From Malaya genurostris (Eukaryota > Arthropoda > Insecta > Diptera > Culicidae), in NCBI RefSeq assembly GCF_030247185.1, contig NC_080571.1, forward strand, positions 142,913,986-142,977,985: a stretch of DNA of 64,000 nt. Direction: 5' to 3'. Within the stretch, counting starts at the first letter, position 1. The number at the start of each line of letters is the position of its first letter. This document shows, one piece after another, positions 1 to 11,636 of this stretch. The translations under genes and the position numbers were made by a program. The notes beneath the pieces were generated by a model. That model was not told the origin of the DNA. It saw only the letters and a program-made list of their open reading frames with translations, and made no database searches.

Positions 1-33
1 TTGGAACTTTAATGTACGGGAGAATATTTGGTG

Positions 34-1293
34 CTATTCGAACCATTGGTTGACCCATTTGGAATCTTCTAAAAAAATAACTTCGTCCGTGCTATTTTTG
101 GTTTCTTGATCTTCATTTTTTTCTTCTTGTATATTATCTTCTTCTTGTGCACTGAAGAATTCTTCACTGATTTCTGAAGTCTCGTCAAGAGAGTTTTGAT
201 ACTCGTCTAGATCGGGATATATGTCCACTAAATTTGCGAATCGTTTTGCACCGGGATTAGTGTGCTGCATAGAATTTGATGCAGGTCTAGCTAATTTAAA
301 ATTTGGTCTGTTTCCGTAGTTAACTTGTCTTGAGCGCATTGATTGATCTATTTCCATGGGTTCGGGGTTGTCTTGTCGTGGGTAGAAAGTTCGATTTGGT
401 GCGAAGACATTTCTGCCAACAGGATAAGTACGGTTAGGAGCAAACATATTTGGTGTCGCTTGAGAAATGAATTGTCGTGGGGTTGCATTCGGTGGCATTC
501 GGGATGGTAAATTTTGAATTGGTGGGCGCCTTGGTGGTACAGGCGGCTTTTCTGGTGGTTTTCCTTGGTACCCTGGAATTGCTGAAGTTTGTCTTGGTGC
601 CGGTGTCGGTACTGGTTGCCAAGAGGATATGTTTACAGGAGCGTTACGTGCGTCAAGATTCAAATACTCTACACAGTAACTGTACGCTTGTGCTAAACTT
701 TGTGGCTTAAAATTTTTGCAAAAACGTGAAAGAGGATCTCCAAGACCTCGAATGAACGTATCTAACGCGATTTGATTGTACAATCGCATTAAGATTAATT
801 CATGACCATGCCACTGGTCGTCCATAGATATGGCCGAACTAATAAGGGTTACTAATTCTCGCACACGGCTGTAGTAGCTTTCTATGCTTTCTAGCTTACT
901 TCTAACTAAAGATTTTAGTTGGTTATCAAGAGTCATTAAGTCTCTTTTGTCCGCGTAATAGAGTTTTAGTACCTCTTTAATATTTGGCCATTGTGTTGGA
1001 GTGTTACTGGTAATTAGAGCGTCATTGGCTTCACCTTTAATTTTCCGCCTGATTGTTTTTATAAGCAGGTGGTATTGAAAGCTTTGTTGTAGGTCTTCGA
1101 AGAGTTCTAACACATCTTCGACGTCTAGAATCCATTGACTAAGGTCTCGTGGATTCCCGTTAAAGTCAGGCAGATCTCTGACTATCTGAGGTATTTTGCC
1201 ACGTTCTTCGAAGCCTAAATTCCGGTCAATGACGAAACGAGGCTGTGGTACAGGTTGGGGTTGAGGAGCAGGATCTGGATTGGGTGGATTCAT
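34..1293 (-). CDS. gag: Gag polyprotein of the errantivirus-like element
   Basis: Structural capsid protein that would package the element RNA into virus-like particles. It is 419 codons from the ATG at 1293. The first 20 residues are a Pro/Gln-rich tract, followed by a helical capsid-like region (about residues 35-215) with the PDFNGNPRDLSQW segment seen near the start of many insect gypsy Gags. A Pro-rich linker with NVFAPNRT-type repeats (about 225-310) leads to an acidic Glu/Asp-rich tail. No CCHC zinc knuckle is visible, which fits errantivirus-type Gag. The ATG is the first in frame after the leader. Because the reading frame stops at 34, any pol would follow by frameshift or restart outside the window. 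Family assignment is from recognition, not a search. Confidence 0.78.
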   Translation of the reverse strand: MNPPNPDPAPQPQPVPQPRFVIDRNLGFEERGKIPQIVRDLPDFNGNPRDLSQWILDVEDVLELFEDLQQSFQYHLLIKTIRRKIKGEANDALITSNTPTQWPNIKEVLKLYYADKRDLMTLDNQLKSLVRSKLESIESYYSRVRELVTLISSAISMDDQWHGHELILMRLYNQIALDTFIRGLGDPLSRFCKNFKPQSLAQAYSYCVEYLNLDARNAPVNISSWQPVPTPAPRQTSAIPGYQGKPPEKPPVPPRRPPIQNLPSRMPPNATPRQFISQATPNMFAPNRTYPVGRNVFAPNRTFYPRQDNPEPMEIDQSMRSRQVNYGNRPNFKLARPASNSMQHTNPGAKRFANLVDIYPDLDEYQNSLDETSEISEEFFSAQEEDNIQEEKNEDQETKNSTDEVIFLEDSKWVNQWFE

Positions 1294-1855
1294 GTTGAAG
1301 CTATTGAGTAATGCGATTAGTTCCTCTATTTTTACTCACTGGAACTCTTTAAATTTTTTCAATTGAGTTAGTGACGCGCTTATCTGTGATATTTTAACGG
1401 TTCGCTTACGGTTGGTCCGGGCTTGCCGTTGTGTTGTTAGTAGACGATTTTACGATTATAATAATTAGGTTTTAAAGTTAAGTTTGCTGATTTTTTTATA
1501 TTAGTACACACGCGCACTATGTGATATTCGGGGTTAGTAATTTTTAAATTGCTTTTTTATTTAAACTATACTCACAAAAAATATAGGAAGTACATCGGTA
1601 CTGCGGGACAACGCCTAGGTCCTGAGGTCCTATTCTTAAGGAAGCACGGTCCGTGCTGCGGGATAACGCCTGAGTCCTTGTAATCCTGTTTTGCGGGTTT
1701 CCGGTTCCACTCAGCGCACCTCTTCGCGCTTCGAAGTCTCAAATCTTCAACTTAATTGACGATGGCGCTAGGTCCGGGCTTCGAATTCCGTCTTGCGGGC
1801 AGCTAGAGATGTCTTCGTTTTAGCAATGTGTGCTAACTTATCCTGTTACTGAGTG
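1294..1855 (-). other. 5' leader of the errantivirus-like element
   Basis: Untranslated leader between primer site and gag. It is less AT-rich than its surroundings around 1590-1850 and contains two similar segments (about 1594-1632 and 1648-1686, sharing the GCGGGA(C/T)AACGCC core), suggesting a short internal duplication. No ORF of note. Confidence 0.6.
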
Positions 1856-1874
1856 GTCCCGACTTCGGGCGCCA
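1856..1874 (-). promoter_or_regulatory. Primer binding site, tRNA-Lys type
   Basis: On the minus strand this reads TGGCGCCCGAAGTCGGGAC. The first 11 bases match the 3' end complement of tRNA-Lys as remembered for gypsy-type elements. The leading T is also the last base of the LTR, an overlap seen in errantiviruses. Confidence 0.65.
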
Positions 1875-2148
1875 GTTACACTTTCATGAACCGGTAGTTC
1901 TTTTTAAAAAACGAGTCTACACAGTTCGGGAGTTGAATGTGGAATGAATTTATTTTCAATTAATTTTGTTACAGAGGCCTAACTTGCTGATCTAACTGAA
2001 ATATTATAAAGTGCCTACGCTGCTCCTGCTGCTCGGTTACCATCGCGTCGGTCCGCTGCGTATGCACTTTATGTGCTGGTGACACGCGCAATCAATTTGC
2101 GCGCGGTGATGGAATTTTTTGATGGTTCGGGTGAACCTGGTGGTAACT
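1874..2148 (-). repeat. 5' LTR, 275 bp
   Basis: Begins AGTTAC and ends GTAACT on either strand (perfect 6 bp inverted ends). On the minus strand it holds a TATA-like TTTATAAT near 2010 and an AATAAA-type signal near 1950. The partner LTR is outside the window, so the pair cannot be compared for age. Confidence 0.72.
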
Positions 2149-2427
2149 TTCATACTCTACTATTCGGATACAAAATAAAAATACATTAATTTCCACTTTC
2201 TTGATTGTAGATTGAGTTCGTTAGAAATGTCAGTGTTAGTAAACCAAACATTTCGATATCTCTTCTAGATAATTAAAGTAATAATCCTTTGTACCGCTTC
2301 AGACATAGAACATTATTCAGGAAAGCAGGGAATTCTCCGAAGTTTCACTAACTAAGACATTAAAATCAATGCAACAGTTGGTAGGATGACAAAATACACT
2401 GAAGTCTTTTTATAGCGAGTTTACGTA
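2149..2427. other. Flanking AT-rich DNA, nothing recognised
   Basis: No ORF, RNA gene or repeat recognised between the LTR and the tandem block that follows. Confidence 0.5.
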
Positions 2428-2590
2428 CCGCATGAAAAAGCCGCATAAAAAACCGCATATTTCTGAAACTTTGCATAAAAAAAACACAGAAAGGAAACAT
2501 CATAACTCTGAAAATTCGCATAAAAACCGCATAACTCTGAAACTTCGCATAAAAAAACCGTAAAACTCTGAAAACCTCCCGTAAAATATT
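2428..2590. repeat. Degenerate short tandem repeat
   Basis: About five imperfect copies of a 30-34 bp unit built on CGCATAA(A)n followed by CTCTGAAAC. Copies vary in A-run length. Not transcribable into a plausible protein. Confidence 0.6.
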
Positions 2591-2639
2591 AATATTGTTA
2601 ATAATACAATACATTGTTAATAATATAATACGATCTAAA

Positions 2640-3321
2640 ACAATCGGCAAATTGGACGAAATAAGGACTATGACAGGAAACTGCAACAGAAAGATATACT
2701 CCTCGAAATTTCGACATCGTAGCGCTGCAGGAACTTTGTTGGACGGAACAGATGGTGTAGAAAAGCGGACACTGAGCGGTTAACTGGGGTACAACGAACG
2801 AGCTCGGAACTGGTTTCGTATTTCTGAGCAAGATGCATCAGTGTGTGATTGAGTGGCAGCCGCTAGGATGTGCAAATTGAGAATTTAAGGCTGTTTTTTC
2901 AACTACAGCTTCATCAACGTACACTACCCACACGAAGGAAGACCTGACAACGAGAAAGAAATGCTCTACGTTCAGCTGGAACAAGCTTTTGACGGCAGCC
3001 CACGTAGAGACGTAAAAATTGTAATCGGCGACAAGAATACCCAGGTTGGAAGGGAGGTAAAGTACCGACCGGTTATCGAACCGAACAGCCTGCATGCTGC
3101 ATCAAACAATTACGACCAACGATGTGTTAACTTTGCGACCTCCCAAGCAATGGTAATCATAAGCACCTTCTTCCTCTACAAGTACACAAAAAAGCTACCT
3201 GAAGATCCTTACTAACACACCGAAAATCAAATCGACCATGTTTTAATTTTTTTCGGACATCAACAATGTTCGCACCTACAGAAATGCAAACATAGATTCG
3301 GGCCATTACTTGGTTGCTATA
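2640..3321 (+). pseudogene. RTE-like endonuclease domain, broken
   Basis: APE-type endonuclease that would nick target DNA for target-primed reverse transcription. Recognisable pieces are the segment encoding an ELCWTEQMV-like stretch near 2730-2760, and 2961-3215, which encodes a block with PRRDVKIVIGDKNTQVGRE (copy 2 has the same region at about 60822-60900). The DKN triplet occupies the position of the catalytic D-x-N of APE nucleases. The frame changes several times. The domain is cut at 3321 by the mariner insertion and resumes at 4173 with the codons for a CMRS motif. Confidence 0.65.
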
Positions 3322-4170
3322 CGAGGTCTGTTCAAAAAGTACCCGGAATTCTCATTTTTCTAAAAAAATATTTATTTATTCGTCCACATTTATATGGTCC
3401 CCTTCAAAGTAGCACTCCCAGCGGTTCTGCTTTTATCTCTTCAATCGATGAAAAACGCTGTTTGTTTCGACATCATAACCGTACACCCATGTTTCATCAC
3501 CAGTTATGACCCTTTCAAGTAAATTTGGATCGTCGTTGACGTCGTTTAACAGCTCCTGAGCGATGGTAATGCGTTTGTTTTTTTGATCAAAATTCAGCAG
3601 TTTTGGAACGAATTTTGCTGCCACTCGTTTCATGCCCAAAACATTTGAAAAAATATGATGGCATGAGCCAACTGATATGCCAACTTCAACAGCAACTTCT
3701 CTAATAGTGATTCGGCGATCATCCATAATCATTTTTTCCACTTTTCCCACATTTTCATCGATTATTGACGTGCTGGGTCGACCGGAGCGTTCGTCGTCTT
3801 CAACGTCTTCGCGGCCATCTTGGAAACGCTTATACCACTCGTAAACACTTGTTTTTTCATAGCAGACTCACCGTAGGCTCTCTGTAACATTTCGCACGCT
3901 TGGTTACACTTTATTTCATTTTTCACGCAAAATTTAATACAAATTCTTTGACTCTTCAAATCTTCCATTGTTTAAACTAACAAAAATCGCCGAGCTCAAA
4001 AAACACGTATACACCAGCCGCTACAAGACAGAATGTAAACAATGAATACAGCTGAAAATTTCACCATACATTAGGGACATATGTACCAACACAATAAAAA
4101 AAAATTTGACCACCGGACTCTCCAGACGCGCGCAATTAAAAAATTCCGGGAACTTTTTGAACAGACCTCG
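3322..4170 (-). mobile_element. Internally deleted mariner transposon (849 bp)
   Basis: Terminal inverted repeats of about 28 bp begin CGAGGTCTGTTCAAAAAGTA at 3322, with the complement ending at 4170. Both sides are flanked by the TA target duplication (3320-3321 and 4171-4172). The interior holds the N-terminal half of a mariner transposase on the minus strand. It sits inside an RTE-like endonuclease, giving a clear before/after view of the insertion. Confidence 0.9.
3433..3968 (-). pseudogene. Mariner transposase, N-terminal half with frameshift
   Basis: The DNA-binding part of a DD34D-type mariner transposase. The segment at 3968-3762 encodes the first helix-turn-helix region (IKFCVKN...CEMLQRAYGE). 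3750-3433 encodes the second (RRITIREVAVEVGISVGSCH) and reaches TGDETW with the first catalytic Asp. The frame shifts between them near 3760-3850. The protein stops about 15 residues after TGDETW, so the second and third catalytic Asp are absent through internal deletion. No transposase activity is possible. Family membership is strong by motif. Confidence 0.85.
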
Positions 4171-4172
4171 TA

Positions 4173-5320
4173 TACATGCGCTCAAATTTTTCCACGATGA
4201 GTACTACACGTCGAAACCGAACGTCGCGGCTCAACATCGAGCGGCCCCGGGATGTTGGAGTAGCTCAAGATTACGTGCCGCGGTTGGCAACGGAAGAGCA
4301 GGTTGGCGCAAACAAAAACAAACGAGGAGCGATAAAGATATGCGCGGAATAGATTAAACTCAGTATCTTGTTGAAAAAAGCGTGAGCAGAAGTCGCGAAG
4401 CGATAGAACAGCTGTTCCGTACTAATGACACAGGATGGTTCTACGAGAATGTGAGCCGTTTGTGCAGAGGTCATGTGCCAGAGGCCGATATGTGCAGGGA
4501 CACCAACGGGAATCTTCTCACGAACGACTGTAAGGTGATCAAGAGGTGACGGCAGTATTTCGACAAGCACCTCAAAGGCAATGTAATGAGAAACGATAGT
4601 GGCGGCGCGATAACGAACTTAGGAACACGTGCGGAGGACGATAGACTATCGGTCCCAGACCTTCAAGAAATCAAGGACGAGGTAGGCCGGTTGAAAAATA
4701 ATAAGGCCACTGGCGTTGACCAACTACCAAGCGAGCTACTAAAACACGATGGTAATGCACTAGTGAAAGGACTGCACTAGGTCGTTACCAAGATATGGAA
4801 GAACGAGATTTTACCGGTGGAATGGATGGAAGGAAACGTATGTCCTATCTACAAAAAAAGAGACAAGCTGGATTGCTGGAATTACCGTGCGATCACTCTG
4901 TCGAACGCCGCCTACGAGGTACTCTCCCAAATCTTATGTCGCCGACTTTCACCGATTGCAAACGAATTCGTTGGACAACATCAGACAGGATTTATGGGCG
5001 AACGCGCTACCATTTCAACCTACTACATAATCGATCGAGATCAGCTATGGAAAATCATGCACGACTACGGATTCCCGGACAAACTGATACGATTGGTCAA
5101 GGCTACGATGGATCGAGTGATGTGCGTTGTTCGAGTGTCGGGGATGAACCCGAGTCTTTTCGAAACTCGCAAAGGGTTACGGCAAGGTGATGGTCTTTCG
5201 TGTCTTCTATTCAACATTGCTTTCGAGGGTGTAATAAGAAGAACGAGAATAGACACGAGTGGCATGAGTTTCAGCAAGTCCATCCAGCTACTTGGTTTTG
5301 CTGGTGGCAAACAGGCATGA
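4173..5320 (+). pseudogene. RTE-like reverse transcriptase, broken
   Basis: Continuation of copy 1. 4586-4780 encodes the linker (LQEIKDEVGRLKNNKATGVD). 4817-5320 encodes RT with CPIYKKRDKLDCWNYRAITL and GLRQGDGLSCLLFNIA. Compared with copy 2, about 85 bp are missing near 5015, removing the FIDFKSAY segment with the first catalytic Asp. The copy ends at LLGFA, just before the catalytic DD. It is therefore dead on at least two counts. Confidence 0.72.
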
Positions 5321-5549
5321 ATCGAATTGAATGAAAACGCCTCCTGTATGCGAAGGATCAATAAAATTACACTATCACTGAGTTTACTGGTTCACGGTTA
5401 CTGATTCAACATGTTTCGATCGAAATATAAAAAATCTTCTCTTGAATCGATTCACTGTTTATAAAATTAATAAGTTTGTACGTAGTTTTCTGGAAAATTA
5501 TTATAATACAAAATCGTTTCTTTTGTCCAGGCTTATATCTTTAGGTAGT
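5321..5549. other. Non-coding spacer
   Basis: AT-rich sequence between the truncated RTE-like copy and the 1.14 kb repeat. Nothing recognised. Confidence 0.5.
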
Positions 5550-6691
5550 TGCAGCGCCCTTAGCAAATTTTCCTTCGAACATGTTAGTATTGTGAATAAA
5601 ATAGGGAGCCATGAAGGAATAACGACATTGCAAGAACAGCAACCTAGTCGTGAAGGAAAAACTCGTCACCTTTCAGGCAAGCCTTCATGTCAGCGTAAAC
5701 GCGACGAGCAAAAACAAAGTTATTTTCACGGACACTAGTCACTGCCTCTGGCCTAGCGACAGTGGTCTCGACTTTCGGTAGAACTTCTGGAGAAAGTCGG
5801 ATGAACTTTCTACTTGAAATCACAAGCTCGGCTTGTACTAAAATCTTCGGGCTTCTTCCGAAAGTAAATGTTAGGAGCTTAAAAACCCATAGATGGGAAG
5901 AGTTAGGAGGCAGTTCAGTCTCAGAGTGCGCGGAAAATATCCGTTAGTCTCGGGCGTCGGCCCGTAGACAAGTTAGTAGCTAGTTCAGTAACGGAGTATA
6001 ATACAGTATGCATAGGAATATGTGTGCATTGTGAGGCTTGAGGTAGTTCGTCGAAATTACACAAATGGTTCGCATTACAATTTTGTATTATGGTTCAATT
6101 TCGCCCTATTGTCATTAAAGAATCAAGTGACCTCAAAGTCAAGTAAGAAATATTGTTTAAAATTGGATATAATAGATTTCTGAAGACATTTAAAGAATTG
6201 AGTGAAAGATTGCTGTAATGAGTGAAGATTTAACAGTTTCATGGGCAGTGTTTGATATTCACATGCGAAAATAAATAGTTAGACACAACCATTACTCGTG
6301 TCAGGGTAGCGTTGATAATATACGACCACAAAGTGGGACATACGTTCATATGTGCATACACCTAATGATATGCCGAGCTTAGTGAGACTGCGTGAAGTGT
6401 TAGCCTTATTAACAATCGTTAGTGACTTTTGTTAGATTGTGGGAAAGAACTCCCAAAAACAGCCTAATCCTTCACTATTGAGAATAAGTAGCTGTCAAGT
6501 GAAAAGCACAAAAAGAAAAACTTGAAACTCAGAAAAGGTGAATTTCGTGACATTAAACTCAAATACGTGGATGAATCAATACAATGACATAAAAGAGAAA
6601 CCGAATTGAAGAGTGTTACTCCGTATAGAACTGAAAGAAACATCCTCTTCGTTATTCCTCTCCCGCCACCGCTCGGCCGGGAGCTTGCAAG
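5550..6691. repeat. 1.14 kb dispersed repeat, copy A (possible solo LTR)
   Basis: Near-identical to 26371-27511 in the same orientation, from GCAGCGCCCTTAGC to CGGGAGCTTGCA, with only scattered point differences. Both copies can be read as starting TGCAG and ending TTGCA. No ORF spans it. The size, the TG...CA ends and the absence of internal coding suggest a solo LTR, but I could not define a convincing target duplication, so this is a guess. Confidence 0.6.
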
Positions 6692-7294
6692 TGGTAACAG
6701 CGATACGTGCTATAGCAGCAAGGACACGCCAGGACTACGAGCGAGGATTTCGGAATTGAGGATGTTGGGCGAAGTTGTATTAGTATGGTGAGTCTCCATT
6801 ATTTTACTTTTTTTTGTTGGTTTGATTACGTAATGTTGCCACTTATTGTGAGCGCTAAATCATTTCTGATTTGTTTAACTCGCGCTCACAAGGACCAATA
6901 TTATTTTTCTAACTACATTACTCACAATCCATCAACTGGTAAACGATATCAGAACTTTTTCTCATGCCTACAGCGGGTTTCTAGAACAGTTATATACATT
7001 CCGTTGTTGAGTCATTTGGCAAGCAATAAATTTATTCAAGTTTCCTTGAAAACTGCGGACGTATAGATTACGCTCACAGTTGATTTGTTTACGTTTTGAC
7101 CACGGTCAATACGAGCGCATGTGTTGAAGAAAAAAAACAACACCGCGATAATACTTACAAAAGTGGCCACACTAGCATAAAGGCCTAAGAAGTTTTTTTT
7201 TGCCTTCGTTGAAAAAACATTAATGGAAAAGTACACGAGATAACATATAGACGAATAAATAGATCGCAGAAACATTTAAATGCATAGAAAAAAA
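6692..7294. other. Non-coding spacer before satellite field
   Basis: AT-rich; only short chance ORFs (up to 93 codons) without recognisable domains. Nothing supportable. Confidence 0.45.
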
Positions 7295-8277
7295 CCCTTC
7301 TTAATCCACCTAGTGGTGTGATAATGCCTTTCTCTTCTTTCATAACAGTGTCATGATAATATGTTTCATACTTTTATTAAATGAATTTGGATACTAATTT
7401 TGACACCAATTGATTCAGATTGATTCGAGTAGTTCACAAAAGCATGCTTCAGTGTTTATGTCACACAGTCAGCATCATTTTTCCAAACTAGTGCTTGACA
7501 TTTGCGTTGCCTATTTGTATAAGAACAGTGATGCTAATCTAAAAAACCCTTCTTAATCCACCTAGTGGTGTGATAATGCCTTTCTCTTCCCTCATAACAG
7601 TCTCATGAAAATATGTTTCATACTTTTATTAAATAAATTTGAATACTAATTTTGACACCAATTGATTCAGATTGATTCGAGTAGTTCACAAAAGCATGCT
7701 TCAGTGTTTATGTCACACAGTCAGCATCATTTTTCCAAACTAGTGCTTGACATTTGCGTTGCCTATTTGTATGAGAACAGTGATGCTAATCTAAAAAACC
7801 CTTCTTAATCCACCTAGTGGTGTGATAATGCCTTTCTCTTCTTTCATAACAGTCTCATGAAAATATGTTTCATACATTTATTAAATAATTTTAGACGCCA
7901 ATTGATTCAGATTGATTCGAGTAGTTCACAAAAGCTTGCTTCAGTGTTTATGTCACACAGTCAGCATCATTTTTCCAAACTAGTGCTTGACATTTGCGTT
8001 GCCTATTTGTATGAGAACAGTGATGCTAATCTAAAAATCCCTTCTTAATCCACCTAGTGGTGTGATAATGCCTTTCTCTTCTTTCATAACAGTCTCATGA
8101 AAATGTGTTTCATACATTTATTAAATAATTTTAGACGCCAATTGATTCAAATTGATTCGGGTAGTTCACAAAAGCATGCTTCAGTGTTTATGTCACACAG
8201 TCAGCATCATTTTACCAAACTAGTGCTTGACATTTGCGTTGCCTATTTGTATGAGAACAGTGATGCTAATCTAAAAA
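7295..8277 (+). repeat. Tandem array of four 240-252 bp monomers
   Basis: Monomers start with CCCTTCTTAATCCACC at 7295, 7547, 7799 and 8039 (periods 252, 252, 240). They share CCTAGTGGTGTGATAATGCC and TGTCACACAGTCAGCATCAT segments. The shorter ones lack a 12 bp stretch around GATACTAATTTTGACACC. Further monomers occur at 11133, 11385 and at the head of the three units below. Confidence 0.9.
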
Positions 8278-8587
8278 ACTCACAGCCATTTGATCTTCGA
8301 ACTTGATCAATGGCCCGACAGTAGCTTTCAAACGAGCCCAAGTTTGTTAAAATCGGTTCAGCCATCTCTGAGAAAATTGAGCGCGTTCAAATACAACGCT
8401 TTTTGTCGGTTACGTAACTTATACAATCATATCTCCGGAACCAAAAGTCACAGCCATTTGATCTTCGAACTTGATCAATGGCCCGACAGTAGCTTTCAAA
8501 CGAGCCCAAGTTTGTTCAAATCGGTTCAGCCATCTCTGAGAAAATTGAGCGCGTTCAAATATCTTCGAAAAGTGCACATACATACAC

Positions 8588-8620
<33 letters not shown>

Positions 8621-8920
8621 GACATTTTCCGATCTCGTCGAGCTGAGTCGAATGGTATATAACACTATGGGTCTCCGAGGCTCCGTTCGAAAGTCGGTTT
8701 TTCCAGCAATTCTAATACTTTTCTATAGAGAAAGGCAAAAAGCCTTCTTAGTCCACTTAGTGAAATTTTCATATATCTTGAAAAATCACCATAGGGGGGA
8801 GTACATGAAATTTGGGTCTCCGAGGCTCCTTTCGAAAGTCGGTTTTTCCAGCAATTCTAATACCTTTCTATAGAGAAAGGCAAAACCCTTCTTAGTCCAC
8901 TTAGTGGAATTTTCATATAT

Positions 8921-9230
8921 CTTGAAAAATCACCATAGGGGGGAGTACATGAAATTTTCGAAATCGAATAAAAAATTATGATGCCAAAAGGCTTAGAATT
9001 GCATGAAACGTCGAGATTTAGTGTCATCTCGAAAACAAAAATTTTTTTAAAAAATCGACTTTTTCGGACTTAGAAAAAATATGAAGTCCCAGAAAGTTGA
9101 TTTTTTCAAAAAAATTTTTTTTTGAGATGACACTAAATTTCGATGTTTTATGCAGTTTTAAGAGTTTTGGCATCAAAAAATTTTGGATTTTGGAAATTTC
9201 ATGTACTCCCCCCTATGGTGCTTTTTCAAG
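8921..9230. repeat. Long inverted repeat (hairpin H1)
   Basis: Left arm starts CTTGAAAAATCACCATAGGG, right arm ends with its complement; arms of about 150 bp meet near 9083. Diverged but clearly complementary along the length. Confidence 0.8.
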
Positions 9231-9952
9231 ATCGAAAATTGTCAAACCTTTACCACCGGGCAGCACCCCTTACGCATGTCCGATTTAGCTCAAATTTTGC
9301 ATGAAGGCATTTTTCGAGGTGCTTAAACTTTTGAGCACTATAGCTTAACGAAAATAGAGGTGATCCCAAAATTTTGGCACCCTTATATATATAAGAGCGA
9401 TAAAAATCAATGTGTTTTGTCGGTTACGTCACTTATACCATCATATATCTGGAACCAAAAGTCACAACCATTTGATCTTCGAACTTGATCAATGGCCCGG
9501 CAGTAGCTTTCAAACGAGCCCAAGTTTGTTAAAATCGGTTCAGCCATCTCTGAGAAAATTGAGCGCGTTCAAATAGCACGATTTTTGTCGGTTACGTCAC
9601 TTATACAATCATATCTCCGGAACCAAAAGTCACAGCCATTTGATCTTCGAACTTGATCAATGGCCCGACAGTAGCTTTCAAACGAGCAAGTTTGTTAAAA
9701 TCGGTTGAGCCATCTCTGAGCAAATTGAGCGCGTTCAAATATCTTCGAAAAGTGCACACACATACACACACACACATACATACACACACACACACAGACA
9801 TTTTCCGATCTCGACGAACTGAGTCGAATGGTATATAACACTATGTTTCTCCGAGGCTCCGTTCGAAAGTCGGTTTTTCCAGCAATTCTAATACCTTTCT
9901 ATAGAGAAAGGCAAAAAGCCTTCTTAGTCCACTTAGTGGAATTTTCATATAT

Positions 9953-10266
9953 CTTGAAAAATCACCATAGGGGGGAGTACATGCAATTTTCGAAATCGAA
10001 AAAAAATTTTTGATGCCAAAAGGCTTAGAATTGCATGTAACGTCGAGATTTAGTGTCATCTCGAAAAAAAATTTTTTTGAAAAAATCGACTATTTCGGAC
10101 TTAGAAAAAATATGAAAAAGTCCCAGAAAGTTGATTTTTTCAAAAAAAATTTTTTTTGAGATGACACTAAATTTCGATGTTTTATGCAGTTTTAAGAGTT
10201 TCGGCATCAAAAAAAATTTTCGATTTTGGAAATTTCATGTACTCCCCACTATGGTGCTTTTTCAAG
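9953..10266. repeat. Long inverted repeat (hairpin H2)
   Basis: Same module as H1, 314 bp, arms about 150 bp, centre near 10110. Confidence 0.8.
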
Positions 10267-11132
10267 ATCGAAAATTGTCAAAACTTTACCACCGGGCAGC
10301 ACCTCCTACGCATGTCCGATTTAGCTCAAATTTCGCATGAAGGCTTTTTTCGAGGTGCTTAAACTTTTGAGCACTAGAACTTTACGAAAATAGAGTTGAT
10401 CCCAAAATTTTGGCACCCTTATATATACAAGAGCGGTAAAAATCAACGTGTTTTGTCGGTTACGTCACTTATACCATCATATATCTGGAACCAAAAGTCA
10501 CAACCATTTGATCTTCGAACTTGATCAACGGCCCGACAGTAGCTTTCAAACGAGTCCAAGTTTGTTAAAATCGGATCAGCCATCTCTGAGAAAATTGAGC
10601 GCGTTCAAATACAACGCTTTTTGTTGGTTACGTCACTTATACAATCATATCTCCGGAACCAAAAGTCACAGCCATTTGATCTTCGAACTTGATCAATGGC
10701 CCGCCAGTAGCTTTCAAACGAGTCCAAGTTTGTTCAAATCGGTTCAGCCATCTCTGAGAAAATTGAGCGCGTTCAAATACAGCGCTTTTTGTCGGTTACG
10801 TCACTTATACAATCATATCTCCGGAACCAAAAGTCACAGCCATTTTATCTTCGAACTTGATCAATGCCCCGATAGTAGCTTTCAAACGAGCCCAAGTTTG
10901 TTAAAATCGGTTGAGCCATCTCTGAAAAAATTGAGCGCGTTCAAATATCTTCGAAAAGTGCACACACATACACACACATACACACATACACACACACATA
11001 CACACACACAGAGACATTTTCCGATCTCGTCGAGCTGAGTCGAATGGTATATAACACTATGGGTCTCCGAGGCTCCGTTCGAAAGTCGGTTTTTCCAGCA
11101 ATTCTAATACCTTTCTATAGAGAAAGGCAAAA

Positions 11133-11636
11133 CCCTTCTTAATCCACCTAGTGGTGTGATAATGCCTTTCTCTTCTTTCATAACAGTCTCATGAAAATAT
11201 GTTTCATACTTTTATTAAATAATTTTGGATACTAATTTTGACACCAATTGATTCAGATTGATTCGAGTAGTTCACAAAAGCATGCTTCAGTGTTTATGTC
11301 ACACAGTCAGCATCATTTTTCCAAACTAGTGCTTGACATTTGCGTTGCCTATTTGTATGAGAACAGTGATGCTAATCTAAAAAACCCTTCTTAATCCACC
11401 TAGTGGTGTGATAATGCCTTTCTCTTCTTTCATAACAGTCTCATGAAAATATGTTTCATACTTTTATTAAATAATTTTGGATACTAATTTTGACACCAAT
11501 TGATTCAGATTGATTCGAGTAGTTCACAAAAGCATGCTTCAGTGTTTATGTCACACAGTCAGCATCATTTTTCCAAACTAGTGCTTGACATTTGCGTTGC
11601 CTATTTGTATGAGAACAGTGATGCTAATCTAAAAAA
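11133..11636 (+). repeat. Two 252 bp satellite monomers
   Basis: Monomers start at 11133 and 11385 and are almost identical to each other. They immediately precede the first regular 1464 bp unit. Confidence 0.88.

Larger units (their letters stand above)
1..2148 (-). mobile_element. Errantivirus-like Ty3/gypsy LTR retrotransposon, 5' portion
   Basis: Reading from the right on the minus strand: a 275 bp LTR (2148-1874), a primer binding site overlapping its last base, a leader of about 560 bp, and an open gag ending at 34. The pol region and 3' LTR would lie beyond position 1. The LTR edges AGTTAC/GTAACT and a one-base LTR/primer-site overlap are typical of the insect gypsy/errantivirus group. 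The gag is open over 419 codons, so this copy is younger than most elements in the window. Whether it carries env cannot be seen. Confidence 0.8.
2640..5320 (+). mobile_element. RTE-like non-LTR retrotransposon, decayed copy 1, split by mariner
   Basis: A plus-strand relic running endonuclease (2640-3321), mariner insertion (3322-4170), then linker and reverse transcriptase (4171-5320). It aligns by eye to the better copy on the minus strand at 58308-61686. The 5' UTR-like part and everything after the catalytic RT motif are missing. Frameshifts and stops are frequent, so it is inactive. The RTE-type label rests on the CFDP2-like endonuclease and remembered insect homologues; a related APE/RT clade is possible. 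Confidence 0.72.
8278..11132 (+). repeat. Mosaic satellite block preceding the regular array
   Basis: Irregular arrangement of the modules seen later. 168 bp modules carry GGAACCAAAAGTCACAGCC and TGATCTTCGAACTTGATCAA. There are (CA)n tracts near 8574-8622, 9755-9799 and 10960-11012. An end module contains GACATTTTCCGATCTCGTCG and the dyad CCTTTCTATAGAGAAAGG. Two inverted-repeat modules lie at 8921-9230 and 9953-10266. A partial duplication of the end module sits at about 8815-8885. Confidence 0.85.

Noticed and set aside
434..710. Overlapping ORFs inside gag on both strands
   Set aside because: Shadows of the open gag frame at 34-1293.
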